Below, one piece after another: positions 42,397 to 52,486 of a stretch of DNA of 64,000 nucleotides. The position numbers and the translations under genes are program-made. Location: assembly GCF_034180645.1 (NCBI RefSeq), contig NZ_JAXFNY010000015.1, positions 72,833 through 136,832 on the forward strand, in the 5' to 3' direction. The stretch's first letter is position 1. The number at the start of each line of letters is the position of its first letter. This DNA comes from Mobiluncus sp034180645. Lineage in GTDB: Bacteria > Actinomycetota > Actinomycetes > Actinomycetales > Actinomycetaceae. Under the pieces are notes generated by a model that saw only the letters and a program-made list of their open reading frames with translations, was not told the origin of the DNA and did not search any database.

Positions 42397-44154
42397 ATGC
42401 GCCGTGCGTTAGACACTAAACTGACGCCAGTACTGGCAGTCATCTCGATAGTCTGCATTTTCGTGGCATGCCTAACGGAAGCCCCCTCTGCCAATAACGC
42501 CGCTGAACTCAATATGGCGAGCACACACAACAAGGTTCATTCCGCCGAACTCACCCAGCCAGCCGCCCCCGATAACAACATCATCGACACAACTTCTAAA
42601 TCTGAAGTCCGCCAAGCCTACCTGGCACGTTACGAAAAGAACATGGTTCGTCCCGCGATGAGCGTGGGAGTCGATGCAGAAACCTGCACTCCCGGTCAAG
42701 CCGTAACGGACGGGATTCTTCCCATTATGGAGGCCTGGAATTTTATGCGCGGGCTAAACGGCTTAAACGCTGTCGCCTTGGACACTTCAGGAGCTATCGC
42801 CCCTTATACCCAAGCCGCCGCAATGGTCAGCGCTCGCAACGGTAAACTGTCGCACTATCCAGCGGTAGAGGGGTTTGCTTGTGCTACCGATGATGCGGTG
42901 CGCGGGGCGAGGCATTCCAACCTGGCACAATCTGTCTCACAAACTTCGGCGGAAACTGCCCTGTGGTATTACATGGATTATTCCGACCGCAAGTATCCGA
43001 CTAATGACCAGCTCGGACACCGCCTGTTTATGATGGATCCGCAATTGTCCCTGACTTCCGTCGGGGCAGCGGCTGGCTATACCGCTATCTCGGTGCGAAC
43101 CGGCGAGGCTTATCCAGGACTGGCTGCTGAAGCCATGCATAATCCCCAAGCACCCTCACCCGAATGGATGAGTTGGCCCTCCGCTGGCTTTTTCCCCAAA
43201 CAACTGTTGACTTCGGTGGGAGAGACACAATCGGGGATGGATGTGGAACGTTGGAGTTTTTCGGTACTCAATGCGGATTTGTCTACTGCAAAAGCAACGA
43301 TTATCGACCCTAACGGTCACCCGGTTCCACTCAACACCATTCACCCCGGCGAGCGGGGGATTACCTTCACCCCTCGTGCTATCGCGGATTATTCCACCCT
43401 GTTGATGAAGTTTCCTACGATCGAGAGACTGCCAGTCGGTCAGGAAAACCTGGTGTACACAGTCAAGATTGAAGGGGTTAAGCACGCCCCGAAGAGCACC
43501 TACGAATATCAGGTGGCGCTGTTCGACCCGCTTACCCCACTGGAGAAAACCGCCCCTCAAATTCGGCTGATGGAACAGCCCCTGACCGGGGTGGGATACA
43601 AGCTCGTCAACCCCATCCGAATGCAAGTTTCGGCTTGGCCGGTGCCGAAATATCAGTGGCAGGAACGCGATCATGCCGGAACCTGGAGGGACATCCCCGG
43701 AGCGAACCAGGAAACTTACACCCCCGATGGAATCTGGTCCTGGGACCGGTCGAAGAACACCGAATACCGCCTGATAGCGATTTCTTCTGAAGGTACCGCC
43801 ACTTCTGAACCGGTGCGGGTGGCGGTTCAGGGTCTAAAGAATATGCCGTCCAGCGCAACAGTCCCGGTGGGGTCGCGCGTCTCGTTTGAGGCAGCACCTA
43901 TTATGGACCCTGACGGCTCCCTGTTCGACACGACCTATGAGTGGCAGGTGAAACGCGCCGGAATCTGGCAGCGGATATTCGATGACGGGCATTTTGAGGA
44001 CACCGACACCAACCGTCTGTCCATCAGCCGGGTCACTTTAGCCGATCAAGGCTTGCAGTTCCGTTTGGTGGTTCGTTCCAAGATTTTCAAACTGTCCGGC
44101 TATGACGTGGTCGTTTCTTGGTCGGACGGCAACGCCAAACTCACGGTGTACTAA
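42397..44154 (+). CDS. Secreted CAP-domain (SCP-like) protein with Ig-like tail
   Basis: 585 residues. An N-terminal hydrophobic segment (about 9-26) acts as signal or anchor; A-C at its end could be a weak lipobox. A CAP-like domain (about 100-235) contains M-E-A-W-N-F-M-R-G-L-N-G-L, an S-A-R-N-G-K-L-S-H motif with the typical histidine, and a C-terminal A-Y-T-A-I-S-V-R strand. Two or more beta-sandwich modules (about 380-585) with W-Q-E-R-D and W-Q-V-K-R resemble Ig-like repeats. Likely extracellular, possibly adhesive; enzymatic role uncertain. GAGGGGAGGG precedes the ATG. Confidence 0.75.
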   Translation: MRRALDTKLTPVLAVISIVCIFVACLTEAPSANNAAELNMASTHNKVHSAELTQPAAPDNNIIDTTSKSEVRQAYLARYEKNMVRPAMSVGVDAETCTPGQAVTDGILPIMEAWNFMRGLNGLNAVALDTSGAIAPYTQAAAMVSARNGKLSHYPAVEGFACATDDAVRGARHSNLAQSVSQTSAETALWYYMDYSDRKYPTNDQLGHRLFMMDPQLSLTSVGAAAGYTAISVRTGEAYPGLAAEAMHNPQAPSPEWMSWPSAGFFPKQLLTSVGETQSGMDVERWSFSVLNADLSTAKATIIDPNGHPVPLNTIHPGERGITFTPRAIADYSTLLMKFPTIERLPVGQENLVYTVKIEGVKHAPKSTYEYQVALFDPLTPLEKTAPQIRLMEQPLTGVGYKLVNPIRMQVSAWPVPKYQWQERDHAGTWRDIPGANQETYTPDGIWSWDRSKNTEYRLIAISSEGTATSEPVRVAVQGLKNMPSSATVPVGSRVSFEAAPIMDPDGSLFDTTYEWQVKRAGIWQRIFDDGHFEDTDTNRLSISRVTLADQGLQFRLVVRSKIFKLSGYDVVVSWSDGNAKLTVY

Positions 44155-44273
44155 ATTTCAGTTAACATTTCTTTGCAATGTCTTGACTGTTGAATCCTCG
44201 CGAAATTACTATATTTTTATTGCTTCAATGGGGGCAATGGCATACTTTTTCGACTTTGGAAAGGATGTACGCA

Positions 44274-44855
44274 ATGAACGAAGCATACCGAACACTTCAC
44301 AGAAGCTGTGCAGGCACCGCACTGGCTTTGGCTCTGCTGGGAGTTGCTGCTTGTTCACCGGCAACTGAAAATGTTGCCAGTGATACACCTGTGAGTAGTC
44401 CTGTGAGTAGTCCTGAAAGCACAGGACATATCTTGTCGGCGCCGCAAGTGAAAGCTATTACCGACGCGGTAAATGCTAATATCTACGATGGCTCGCTTAA
44501 AACTGCGTCTGGCCCGCAACCGAGCTATCAACTCAACGCTGAGAAACATAAGACCATCATGAACATCAGGGATGAAGATAAGTCCAAGTGGGAGAAAGGA
44601 TCCTACCGGTTCCAAGTTTTTTGCATCGGGCAAGGAACCCTTAACGCATCTTTTACTGTTGGTGACCAAACGGCATCTATTGCGGATATGGTTTGCTCGG
44701 AGGGCGTGACTTCGGAAAATGTCACACTCTCGATTGACGAAGCCAATAACGCCGTAGTGAGCATTGAACCGTCAGACGACGCGAAGAGCGAAATCGCTTA
44801 TCTTTTTTATTTGTTAAAACCAACACTATTTATACAAGGGGGGGCGGTCCCCTAG
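44274..44855 (+). CDS. Secreted lipoprotein of unknown function
   Basis: 193 residues from ATG at 44274, chosen because GGAAAGGA lies at the right distance and the N-terminus becomes a signal peptide ending in lipobox V-A-A-C. A tandem 12-base repeat in the DNA encodes P-V-S-S-P-V-S-S just after the lipid site. The mature domain has two cysteines (V-F-C-I, M-V-C-S) and a beta-rich pattern; no family recognised. It ends next to a GC-rich hairpin (44841-44867). Confidence 0.68.
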   Translation: MNEAYRTLHRSCAGTALALALLGVAACSPATENVASDTPVSSPVSSPESTGHILSAPQVKAITDAVNANIYDGSLKTASGPQPSYQLNAEKHKTIMNIRDEDKSKWEKGSYRFQVFCIGQGTLNASFTVGDQTASIADMVCSEGVTSENVTLSIDEANNAVVSIEPSDDAKSEIAYLFYLLKPTLFIQGGAVP

Positions 44856-44904
44856 GGGTTACGCCCCGCCAAAATATTAATGGGTCAGTGTGGCAAGACA
44901 CTAA

Positions 44905-46743
44905 CTACTTAGCGGCCTTGAGGCGCTCACGCAAGCCTTCCAGCTCTGCCCGAATCTGAGCCGGGAGCTTGTCGCCGAACTGGGCGAAGTACTTTTCGGT
45001 ATCTTCAGTCTCAGCCAGCCAAGCCTCGGGGTTAATCTCAAACAGGGCATCCCAGGCGGCCTTGTCGATGTCCAGGCCCTCCAGGTTGAAGTCCTCAAAC
45101 TTGGGGTAGAACCCGGTCGGACCCTCAATGGCGTCAACCTGACCGGACACGCGCTTGACCACCCAGTCGAGCACGCGGGAGTTGTCGCCGTAGCCGGGCC
45201 ACATGAACTTGCCGTCAGGCGTCTTGCGGAACCAGTTGACGTGGTAGACGCGCGGGAACTTGTCGCCCAGCTTCTCTTGCATTTCCAGCCAGTGACCCCA
45301 GTAGTCCGCCATGTTGTAGCCGCAGAACGGCAGCATCGCGAACGGGTCGTGACGCAGCGAACCAACCGCGCCTTCTGCGGCAGCGGTCTGTTCGGAGGAC
45401 ACGTTCGCACCGATGAACACGCCGTGAGCCGGGTTCTTTTGCTCGGTCACCAGCGGCACGTTCGAGGCGCGGCGGCCACCGAACAGCACGGCGTCAATCG
45501 GCACGCCCTCGGGAGCTTCCCAGTCGGGGCAGATGATCGGGCACTGTGCGGCCGGAGCGGTGAAACGGCTGTTCGGGTGGGCAGCCTTTTCGCCGGATTC
45601 AGGCGTCCAGTCCTTGCCGTGCCAGTCAATGAGGTGGCTCGGTGTCGGGCCGTCAATGCCTTCCCACCACACGTCGCCGTCATCGGTCAGAGCGACGTTG
45701 GTAAAGATGGTGTTTTCCTTCATGGACTCCATGGCCATCGGGTTGGTGTCATAAGACGTGCCGGGAGCCACACCAAAGAAGCCCGCCTCCGGGTTGATGG
45801 CGCGCAAGGTGCCGTCCGGGCCGGGACGCATCCAGGCGATATCGTCGCCGATGGTTTCGACCTTGTAGCCCTCGATGGTGGGCTGGAGCATGGCGAGGTT
45901 CGTCTTGCCGCAGGCTGACGGGAAAGCTGCCGTCACGTGGTAGCGCTTGCCGGTCTTTTCGTCCGTCAGACGCAAAATCAGCATGTGTTCGGCCATCCAG
46001 CCGTCGCGGCGCGCCATGGTGGAGGCGATACGCAGTGCGAAGCACTTCTTGCCCAGCAGGGCGTTGCCGCCGTAACCCGAACCGTAGGACCAAATCTCGT
46101 TGGTCTCGGGGAAGTGGGTGATGTACTTGGTTTCGTTGCACGGCCAGTTCGTGTCAGCCTGACCCGGTTCGAGCGGAGCGCCCACGGAGTGAACCGCCGG
46201 AACCCACGGCTTGCCCGAGTTAATCAGGTCCATCGCCTTGGCGCCCATGCGCGTCATGATGCGCATGTTCAACACCACGTAAGCGGAGTCGGTCAGCTCG
46301 ATGCCCAGCTGGGAGATCGGGCCGCCCAGTGGACCCATCGAGAACGGCACCACGTACATGGTGCGACCCTTCATCGCGCCCTGGAACACGCCATTTTCCC
46401 CAATCAGGGTTTCCTTCATTTCCTTGGGATCAGCCCAGTGGTTGGTCGGACCAGCGTCCTCTTCCTTTTCGCAGCAAATAAACGTGCGGGATTCCACACG
46501 CGCCACATCAGACGGCAACGAACGCGCCAAGAACGAGTTCGGGCGCTTCTCAGGGTTCAAACGGGTAAAGATTCCGGCATCAACCAGTAGTTGTGACAAG
46601 CGATCCCATTCCTCTTGGGAACCATCACAGAACTCCACAGCTTCCGGAGTCGTCATTGCTGCGACCTCAGCAACCCACTTAACTACCTCTTCAGGAGCAT
46701 TGGCGGGAGCTGCAGAGCGGACATCGGATTCAGTAACAGCCAT
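44905..46743 (-). CDS. pckG: Phosphoenolpyruvate carboxykinase (GTP)
   Basis: 612 residues, normal for the GTP class. The kinase P-loop reads F-P-S-A-C-G-K-T-N-L-A-M-L with the reactive cysteine, and F-G-G-R-R and N-W-F-R-K-T are also present. It interconverts oxaloacetate and PEP, linking the TCA branch with gluconeogenesis or CO2 fixation into oxaloacetate in fermenters. AGGAGG precedes the ATG at 46743. A 247-base gap to purA contains its promoter. Confidence 0.95.
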   Translation of the reverse strand: MAVTESDVRSAAPANAPEEVVKWVAEVAAMTTPEAVEFCDGSQEEWDRLSQLLVDAGIFTRLNPEKRPNSFLARSLPSDVARVESRTFICCEKEEDAGPTNHWADPKEMKETLIGENGVFQGAMKGRTMYVVPFSMGPLGGPISQLGIELTDSAYVVLNMRIMTRMGAKAMDLINSGKPWVPAVHSVGAPLEPGQADTNWPCNETKYITHFPETNEIWSYGSGYGGNALLGKKCFALRIASTMARRDGWMAEHMLILRLTDEKTGKRYHVTAAFPSACGKTNLAMLQPTIEGYKVETIGDDIAWMRPGPDGTLRAINPEAGFFGVAPGTSYDTNPMAMESMKENTIFTNVALTDDGDVWWEGIDGPTPSHLIDWHGKDWTPESGEKAAHPNSRFTAPAAQCPIICPDWEAPEGVPIDAVLFGGRRASNVPLVTEQKNPAHGVFIGANVSSEQTAAAEGAVGSLRHDPFAMLPFCGYNMADYWGHWLEMQEKLGDKFPRVYHVNWFRKTPDGKFMWPGYGDNSRVLDWVVKRVSGQVDAIEGPTGFYPKFEDFNLEGLDIDKAAWDALFEINPEAWLAETEDTEKYFAQFGDKLPAQIRAELEGLRERLKAAK

Positions 46744-46990
46744 AAAGGGCCTCCTACATAGATTGTTTCTCTAACACGGCAATTATCGCGCATTTTCGAA
46801 TATTGTGCAGGGAGTTAAGTCCTACCTCGAGGTGAATTTTGGCAACTTTTCACGGTCAAAAGGTCGGTACACCCGTTGCTCGGAGTGCTACAGATTCCCG
46901 ATGGCTAACTACCGCCCCGGGCACGCCTCACCGAGAGACCTCCCACCCGCGCTTTTGCGCAGTTTAACAGTAGAAGAAAACGAAATAACT

Positions 46991-48277
46991 TCAAATGAGG
47001 GTGTAACGCACAATCGCGTCTTCACGCGAAGCCCCCGTACCGATGACGGAGATGCGGCAGCCTACCTTTTCCTCCAGGTAAGCGACGTAGTTCTGGGCCG
47101 CCTTGGGGAGCTTCCGGAAATCGGTAATGCCGCTGATATCCTCGCCTTTCCAGCCGGGAACTTCTTCGTAAATCGGGCGGGACGCGGCAAAGTCCAACGA
47201 ATAGTCGGGCATCTGGTCGGTACGTCCGCGCGGGGTTTCGTAGCCTACACAGACCGGAATCTTGTCAAACTCGGACATGACATCCAGTTTCGTCATCACC
47301 AGGTCGGTCAGACCGTTGACGCGCACGGCGTAACGCACTACCACCGCATCAAACCAGCCGGTACGGCGCGGACGCCCCGTCGTCGCCCCGTATTCTGAAC
47401 CGAGTTTCCGCAATTGTTCACCAGTTGCATCGGTCAGTTCGGTCGGGAAGGGCCCTTCGCCCACGCGGGTCGTGTAGGCTTTCATAACCCCCACCACTCG
47501 GTCGATGCGAGTCGGGCCGATACCGGTACCGGTGCAGGCTCCTCCCGCGGTGCAGTTCGACGAAGTAACGTAAGGATAGGTGCCGTGGTCGATGTCCAGC
47601 ATGGTCGCTTGACCGCCCTCGAACAGCACCACACGCTTTTCATCCAGCGCGTTGTTCAACACCAGAGACGTGTTCGCCACCATCGGGCGCAGCCGCTCCG
47701 TGTAGGACAGCAGTTCCTGGGTGACTTCGATGGGGTCGATAGGTTCAGCATGGGGCCAGCCTTGCGAAATGCTCTTAAGGATTTCGGACATGGCGGTGAC
47801 TTTTTCACCCAAAATCTCGGGGTCGAACAGGTCTTGGACTTGGATTCCAATCCGGTACATCTTTTCGGCATAGGTCGGGCCAATCCCTCGCCCGGTCGTG
47901 CCGATTTTGCGGGGGCCACGGTACTGTTCAGAAGAACGGTCAATGGCGATGGCAAAAGGTGTGATGACGTGGGCGCGGCTGGAGATGAGCAGTCTCTCGC
48001 AGGGCACGCCCCGCTTCTCCAAGTCATCGATTTCCTGGAACAAAACTTTCGGGTCGATGACGGTGCCGTTGCCGATAACCGGAGTCACGCGCGGAGACAG
48101 GATGCCGGTAGGCAGCAGGTGCAGAGCAAACTTTTCACCACGAACCACCACGGTGTGACCAGCGTTGTTACCACCATTGTATTTGACCGAAAAATCCACG
48201 TCCTTGGCCAGCTGATCAGTTGCCTTTCCTTTACCTTCATCGCCCCACTGGGCTCCCAAAACTACTATCGCAGGCAT
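46991..48277 (-). CDS. purA: Adenylosuccinate synthetase
   Basis: 428 residues. The N-terminus has G-A-Q-W-G-D-E-G-K-G-K (GTP loop and catalytic Asp), followed by N-N-A-G-H-T, and G-T-T-G-R-G-I-G-P and T-S-S-N-C-T-A-G-G are also visible. It converts IMP and aspartate to adenylosuccinate with GTP. AAAGGACG lies upstream of ATG 48277. Confidence 0.96.
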   Translation of the reverse strand: MPAIVVLGAQWGDEGKGKATDQLAKDVDFSVKYNGGNNAGHTVVVRGEKFALHLLPTGILSPRVTPVIGNGTVIDPKVLFQEIDDLEKRGVPCERLLISSRAHVITPFAIAIDRSSEQYRGPRKIGTTGRGIGPTYAEKMYRIGIQVQDLFDPEILGEKVTAMSEILKSISQGWPHAEPIDPIEVTQELLSYTERLRPMVANTSLVLNNALDEKRVVLFEGGQATMLDIDHGTYPYVTSSNCTAGGACTGTGIGPTRIDRVVGVMKAYTTRVGEGPFPTELTDATGEQLRKLGSEYGATTGRPRRTGWFDAVVVRYAVRVNGLTDLVMTKLDVMSEFDKIPVCVGYETPRGRTDQMPDYSLDFAASRPIYEEVPGWKGEDISGITDFRKLPKAAQNYVAYLEEKVGCRISVIGTGASREDAIVRYTLI

Positions 48278-48391
48278 TGTTCTTTCGTCGTCCTTTGGAA
48301 ATCGGAATTGCGCTATACGCGTAGATTCAGTCTAGCAAATCATCAGAACTTTTGACCCCTCGGTTCATAGCTAAGGAATGGCGGTGGCGAA

Positions 48392-48574
48392 TCAAGGACG
48401 CGAGGACGCCTCCAGTTCAGCCCATTCCGAGGGAGTCAGCCGGAACACGCCCTTTTCCTCCGCCAAGCGCTTGGAAGCGAGCGCAGCAGCGATGGCTGAA
48501 CGCATCAGCAACGATTGCGCCTCCGGAGAAAACGGGAGATTTTGCGGGTTTTCGTCGTCACGCACGGGTATCAA
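48392..48574 (-). CDS. Small hypothetical protein between purA and phoH
   Basis: 60 residues, TTG start at 48574 or GTG at 48565; ribosome site weak. The sequence is helix-forming (A-Q-S-L-L-M-R-S-A-I-A-A-A-L-A-S-K-R-L-A-E-E) and ends L-T-P-S-E-W-A-E-L-E-A-S. Third codon positions are G/C-biased like neighbouring genes, which is the main support. No family recognised. Confidence 0.4.
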   Translation of the reverse strand: MIPVRDDENPQNLPFSPEAQSLLMRSAIAAALASKRLAEEKGVFRLTPSEWAELEASSRP

Positions 48575-48717
48575 ACTAGCATTCAGGAGCGAATTTCCCC
48601 GGCATCAACACCCGAAACCGCCAAAAATCAACGCAATTTGTCCCTAACTGGCGCACTAAAGGGGAGCGCCGCACGAAAGCGCGGCGATCGTCGGAGTGCG
48701 ATTTGGGGTGCGGCACC

Positions 48718-50130
48718 TCAATAATCAAGCAGACTGGTGACCAAATCCGCGATAGCGCTGCGTTCCGAACGAATCAGGGTCGTGTGGGCGAACAGGGACG
48801 AACCTTTCAAATCTTCGATGACCGCGGCGATACCGTCATAGCGTCCCACCCGCAGGTTGTCGCGCTGCGAAACGTCGTGAGTCAGCACAATTTTGGCGTT
48901 CTGACCCATCCGGGACAGCACCGTCAACAACACGTTGCGCTCCAGGGACTGCGCCTCATCAACAATCACGAACGCGTCATGCAAGGACCGCCCGCGAATG
49001 TGGGTCAGCGGCAGCACCTCCAACAGGCCGCGCGCCACGACTTCGTCAACAACCTCGGGAGCCACAATCGAGGAGAGAGTGTCGAACACAGCTTGCGCCC
49101 ACGGATCCATCTTCTCTTCGCCGCTGCCCGGCAGGTAACCCAGGCTCTGCCCCCCGACCGCGTAAATGGGACGGAACACAACAATCTTGCGGTGCTCGTG
49201 ACGTTCCACCACCGCGTCCAACCCGGCCGCCAAAGCCAGAGCCGACTTACCCGTTCCGGCGCGTCCCCCTAGGGAGACAATCCCAATTTCCGGGTTGACC
49301 AGGTGATCCATCGCGATACGCTGCTCGGCGGAACGCCCTTTCACGCCGAACAGTTCCCGATCCGTACGCACTAAATGAACTTTGTTGTCGCCCCAGATGG
49401 TGGCCAGGGCGGAGCCTCGCGGGGAACTCAAGATAATTCCGGTATGGATAGGCTGGTACTCCAGCGAGGGGATTTCGGGTTCTTCAAAGTCGACGCTGTT
49501 GTCGTCCTCGTTCACCAGGCTCGCCGGGTCGCTACTGTAAGTCGCGACATCGTTTTCCTCGCCCTCCGGGTCGTTCGTCAGCACAATCGTGTCGAAGTCC
49601 ACCGCGCCGTCCTGATAAAGCCGGGACATATCCTGTTCACTCATCTCGCCGCGAATGACCCCGCGATAGGTGTCCGCCCTGGACAGCGGGTTCCGGTAAA
49701 CATCGGCGTCCAAGCCGATAGAGGACGCTTTGACCCGCATCGGCAGGTCTTTAGACACGACCGTCACGTCCGCCCCGGTTTTCGCCAGATTCGCGGCGAC
49801 TGCCAGAATCTTCGTATCATTGTCGCCCAGGCGCATCCCGGAGGGGAGCACCGAGTCGTCGATAGAGTTCAGCTCCACCCGCACGGTCCCCCCTTGTGAA
49901 CCGACCGGAACCGGCTGATCGAGCCGACCGTTGGCGATACGCAAATCGTCGAGCAGGTGCAGCGCCTTACGGGCGAAATATCCCAGCTCCGGATCGTGGC
50001 GCTTTTTCTCTAACTCGGTGATAACCACCACCGGCAAAATGACCTGGTGTTCGGCAAACTTCAGCAAGGCCTTCGGATCGGACAACAACACGGACGTATC
50101 AAGCACATAGGTGCGCGCAGGGGTAGCCAT
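48718..50130 (-). CDS. PIN-PhoH ATPase (PhoH2 type)
   Basis: 470 residues. An N-terminal PIN ribonuclease domain (about 1-150: Y-V-L-D-T-S-V-L-L, V-I-T-E-L-E-K-K-R, D-N-D-T-K-I-L) is fused to a PhoH ATPase with Walker A G-R-A-G-T-G-K-S-A and Walker B F-V-I-V-D-E-A-Q-S. PhoH2 proteins are RNA helicase/ribonucleases. AAGGTC precedes ATG 50130. Precedes uppS-type and greA genes as in many Actinobacteria. Confidence 0.93.
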   Translation of the reverse strand: MATPARTYVLDTSVLLSDPKALLKFAEHQVILPVVVITELEKKRHDPELGYFARKALHLLDDLRIANGRLDQPVPVGSQGGTVRVELNSIDDSVLPSGMRLGDNDTKILAVAANLAKTGADVTVVSKDLPMRVKASSIGLDADVYRNPLSRADTYRGVIRGEMSEQDMSRLYQDGAVDFDTIVLTNDPEGEENDVATYSSDPASLVNEDDNSVDFEEPEIPSLEYQPIHTGIILSSPRGSALATIWGDNKVHLVRTDRELFGVKGRSAEQRIAMDHLVNPEIGIVSLGGRAGTGKSALALAAGLDAVVERHEHRKIVVFRPIYAVGGQSLGYLPGSGEEKMDPWAQAVFDTLSSIVAPEVVDEVVARGLLEVLPLTHIRGRSLHDAFVIVDEAQSLERNVLLTVLSRMGQNAKIVLTHDVSQRDNLRVGRYDGIAAVIEDLKGSSLFAHTTLIRSERSAIADLVTSLLDY

Positions 50131-50227
50131 GTTTTGACCTTATCAATAGCACGGGGTTCGAGCGTGCTAAAGCGCCGGTTTTACGAGGTTCTTACATTTC
50201 AATTTCTCGGGGCGGGGGCGGCGCGAC

Positions 50228-51004
50228 TCACTTCCCCAGGCGGCGTTCCCGATTTCCGTAGTCACGCAGGGCACGCAGGAAGTCGACCTTACGGAAGCTC
50301 GGCCAATACGTTTCACAAAAGTAGAACTCGGAATTCGCGCTTTGCCACAGCAAAAATCCACTGAGCCGCTGCTCCCCCGAAGTGCGAATTACCAGGTCGG
50401 GGTCCGGTTGCCCCTTGGTGTATAGGTGTGCTTCGATGTCCTCGAGACGGATTTGGTCAGTCACCTCCGCCAGGGTTTCCCCCTTCTGAGCCGCTTCGTT
50501 GAGGTATTCCCGCACAGCGTTGACGATTTCCTGACGTCCCCCATAAGCGACGGCGATATTGACCACCAGCGCATTTTCCGGTCCGGTTCCGTTGGCCGCA
50601 CGCAGGATTGCGGCCAGGCCCGGATCCAGCAGGGACGTGTCGCCCAACACCCGCAAATGGTAGCGGCCCGAGGCTTGCAAACCTTGTACGGTATGGCCGA
50701 TGACATCTTGCAAGGGCTGGAGCTCCGCGGCTTTCCGACCCAAGTTGTCAATCGAAAGCATCCACAAGGTCACGACTTTGACAGGCCATTCCTCGCACCA
50801 CTGCAACACTTCGGTGATTTTCAGAGCTCCGCGCTGGTGTCCGCGAGTCGCCGGAGCGCCTTCCGCCTTCGCCCAACGCCGATTTCCGTCCAGGATAATG
50901 CCAATATGTCGCGGCACCCCTGCCGGGTCAATTTCACGAATCAAACGTCTGGCGTAAATCCGGTAGAGGATTCCAGGCTTTGACTTTTTTACGGAGCTGC
51001 TCAC
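50228..51004 (-). CDS. uppS: Isoprenyl (undecaprenyl) diphosphate synthase, cis type
   Basis: 258 residues. The family signature H-I-G-I-I-L-D-G-N-R-R-W-A contains catalytic D39, and T-L-W-M-L-S-I-D-N and L-V-I-R-T-S-G-E-Q-R-L-S-G-F follow. It elongates a prenyl diphosphate with IPP to make the wall-lipid carrier. Start is GTG at 51004. It is divergent from the hemolysin III gene, a standard actinobacterial arrangement. Confidence 0.92.
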   Translation of the reverse strand: MSSSVKKSKPGILYRIYARRLIREIDPAGVPRHIGIILDGNRRWAKAEGAPATRGHQRGALKITEVLQWCEEWPVKVVTLWMLSIDNLGRKAAELQPLQDVIGHTVQGLQASGRYHLRVLGDTSLLDPGLAAILRAANGTGPENALVVNIAVAYGGRQEIVNAVREYLNEAAQKGETLAEVTDQIRLEDIEAHLYTKGQPDPDLVIRTSGEQRLSGFLLWQSANSEFYFCETYWPSFRKVDFLRALRDYGNRERRLGK

Positions 51005-51084
51005 ATAATCAGTTTAAAACATTTAAACACATAACTTGCCCGTCCTGACTGGCGCGGGTGGGGCAGGCTGAACGGGGGAACGTT

Positions 51085-51804
51085 ATGGGTGTGAAATCTG
51101 GCCGGACGCTGATGCCGCGTCTGGTTAATCCTCGCACCGGGCGGCCCTACACTTTCCAACGTTGGGATTGGAAAGCAATGCGCCGCAAACCTGCCTTGCG
51201 AGGATGGATTCACACGGTGGCCACCCCACTGTCTATGGCGGCTTCTATCGTGTTGCTGGTGCTGGCGCCAAAATCCCTTAAATTTGCGTGCGTCGTCTAC
51301 ATGCTGGCTTCCCTGGTGCTGTTTGCGATGAGCGCGGTGTACCACATGGGTTCGTGGCCGAGATCGGTGGACGCGATTTTGCGCCGTTTCGATCACGCCA
51401 ATATTTTCCTGCTCATCGCCGGCACCTACACGCCTATCTCATTCGGTCTGCTGGAAGGGCGCGATAGAACGATTTTGCTTTCAGTAGTGTGGGTGGGGGC
51501 GATTTTGGGGATTGCTACCTCGTTGATTTGGCCGCACGCTCCCCGTTGGGTCAACACGATCCTCTACGTGGTTTTGGGTTGGGTTGCTTTGATGTATTTC
51601 CCCGAGCTCTACACGGCTTCCCTGCCTGCCTTTTGGATGCTGGTCGCGGGCGGTTTGGCCTACACGGTCGGGGCAGTCATTTATGCCACAAAATGGCCCA
51701 ACCCCGATCCGAACGTTTTTGGGTTCCACGAGTTTTTCCACGCTTGGACTGTCGCGGCCTGGGCGTGTCACTGCGTTGCGGCTTATTTCGCTATTCTCGG
51801 TTAG
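51085..51804 (+). CDS. Hemolysin III family membrane protein
   Basis: 239 residues from ATG at 51085, which follows GGGGGAACGTT; the longer start at 51058 adds nine unlikely residues. Seven membrane segments with the family histidines in S-A-V-Y-H-M-G, R-F-D-H-A-N-I-F-L and F-G-F-H-E-F-F-H. The PAQR/HlyIII family has metal-binding histidines; the name does not prove haemolysis. Confidence 0.88.
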   Translation: MGVKSGRTLMPRLVNPRTGRPYTFQRWDWKAMRRKPALRGWIHTVATPLSMAASIVLLVLAPKSLKFACVVYMLASLVLFAMSAVYHMGSWPRSVDAILRRFDHANIFLLIAGTYTPISFGLLEGRDRTILLSVVWVGAILGIATSLIWPHAPRWVNTILYVVLGWVALMYFPELYTASLPAFWMLVAGGLAYTVGAVIYATKWPNPDPNVFGFHEFFHAWTVAAWACHCVAAYFAILG

Positions 51805-52000
51805 GGATTCACAAGGCCGGCGGTTCAGGTTTCCTTGCAGCAGCGGTCTTTTGCCGGGTTGTGTTCGCTTTTTCCAGCGTTTTACTTGGTTTTAATATCT
51901 GGTAAAGTAATGAACGCTTGCGTTGCGGCTGATTTTTGAAACAAGCTAGCTTTCTCGCCTGACGCAGGCGCTAATCTTTTAATCTTTCAAGGAGACGATT

Positions 52001-52486
52001 ATGGCTGAAGAAGCGAAAAAAAACTGGATGACCCAGGCGTCTTTTGACCGTCTACAAGCTGAGCTCGACGAACGCACGGGCCCGATTCGCTCTGAAATCA
52101 CCAAGAAGATTGACGCGGCCCGCCGCGAGGGCGATCTGAAAGAAAACGGCGGCTACCACGCCGCTCGTGACGAACAATCCCAAAACGAAACCCGCATCTT
52201 GGAACTGCAAGAAATCCTCAAGTACGCCGAAGTTGGCGAAGCCTCCGCCGATGGCACTATCGGACCGGGCAGCGTAGTGGAGGCAAAAGTCGGACCGAAA
52301 AAGATGACGTTCCTGCTGGGTTCGCGCGATGCTGCCAAGGGGATGGATATTCAGGTGTTTTCCCCCGACGCTCCCCTCGGCGTGGCGCTGGCTGGTCACC
52401 GGACTGGCGACACAGTGGAATACGTTGCGCCGACCGGCAAGAAAATCAAGGTTCAGGTGCTGGACACGCACCCTTACCAGGGCTAA
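52001..52486 (+). CDS. greA: Transcription elongation factor GreA
   Basis: 161 residues: N-terminal coiled coil (about 10-80, with R-R-E-G-D-L-K-E-N-G-G-Y-H-A-A-R acidic tip) and C-terminal FKBP-like domain (G-S-V-V-E-A, S-P-D-A-P-L-G-V-A-L-A-G). It rescues backtracked RNA polymerase by stimulating transcript cleavage. AAGGAGACG precedes ATG. Its last 41 bases overlap the convergent acyltransferase gene. Confidence 0.94.
   Translation: MAEEAKKNWMTQASFDRLQAELDERTGPIRSEITKKIDAARREGDLKENGGYHAARDEQSQNETRILELQEILKYAEVGEASADGTIGPGSVVEAKVGPKKMTFLLGSRDAAKGMDIQVFSPDAPLGVALAGHRTGDTVEYVAPTGKKIKVQVLDTHPYQG

Noticed and set aside
42077..42412. 111-residue plus-strand open frame before the CAP-domain gene
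   Set aside because: No coding signature; it overlaps the regulatory site and the start of the real gene.
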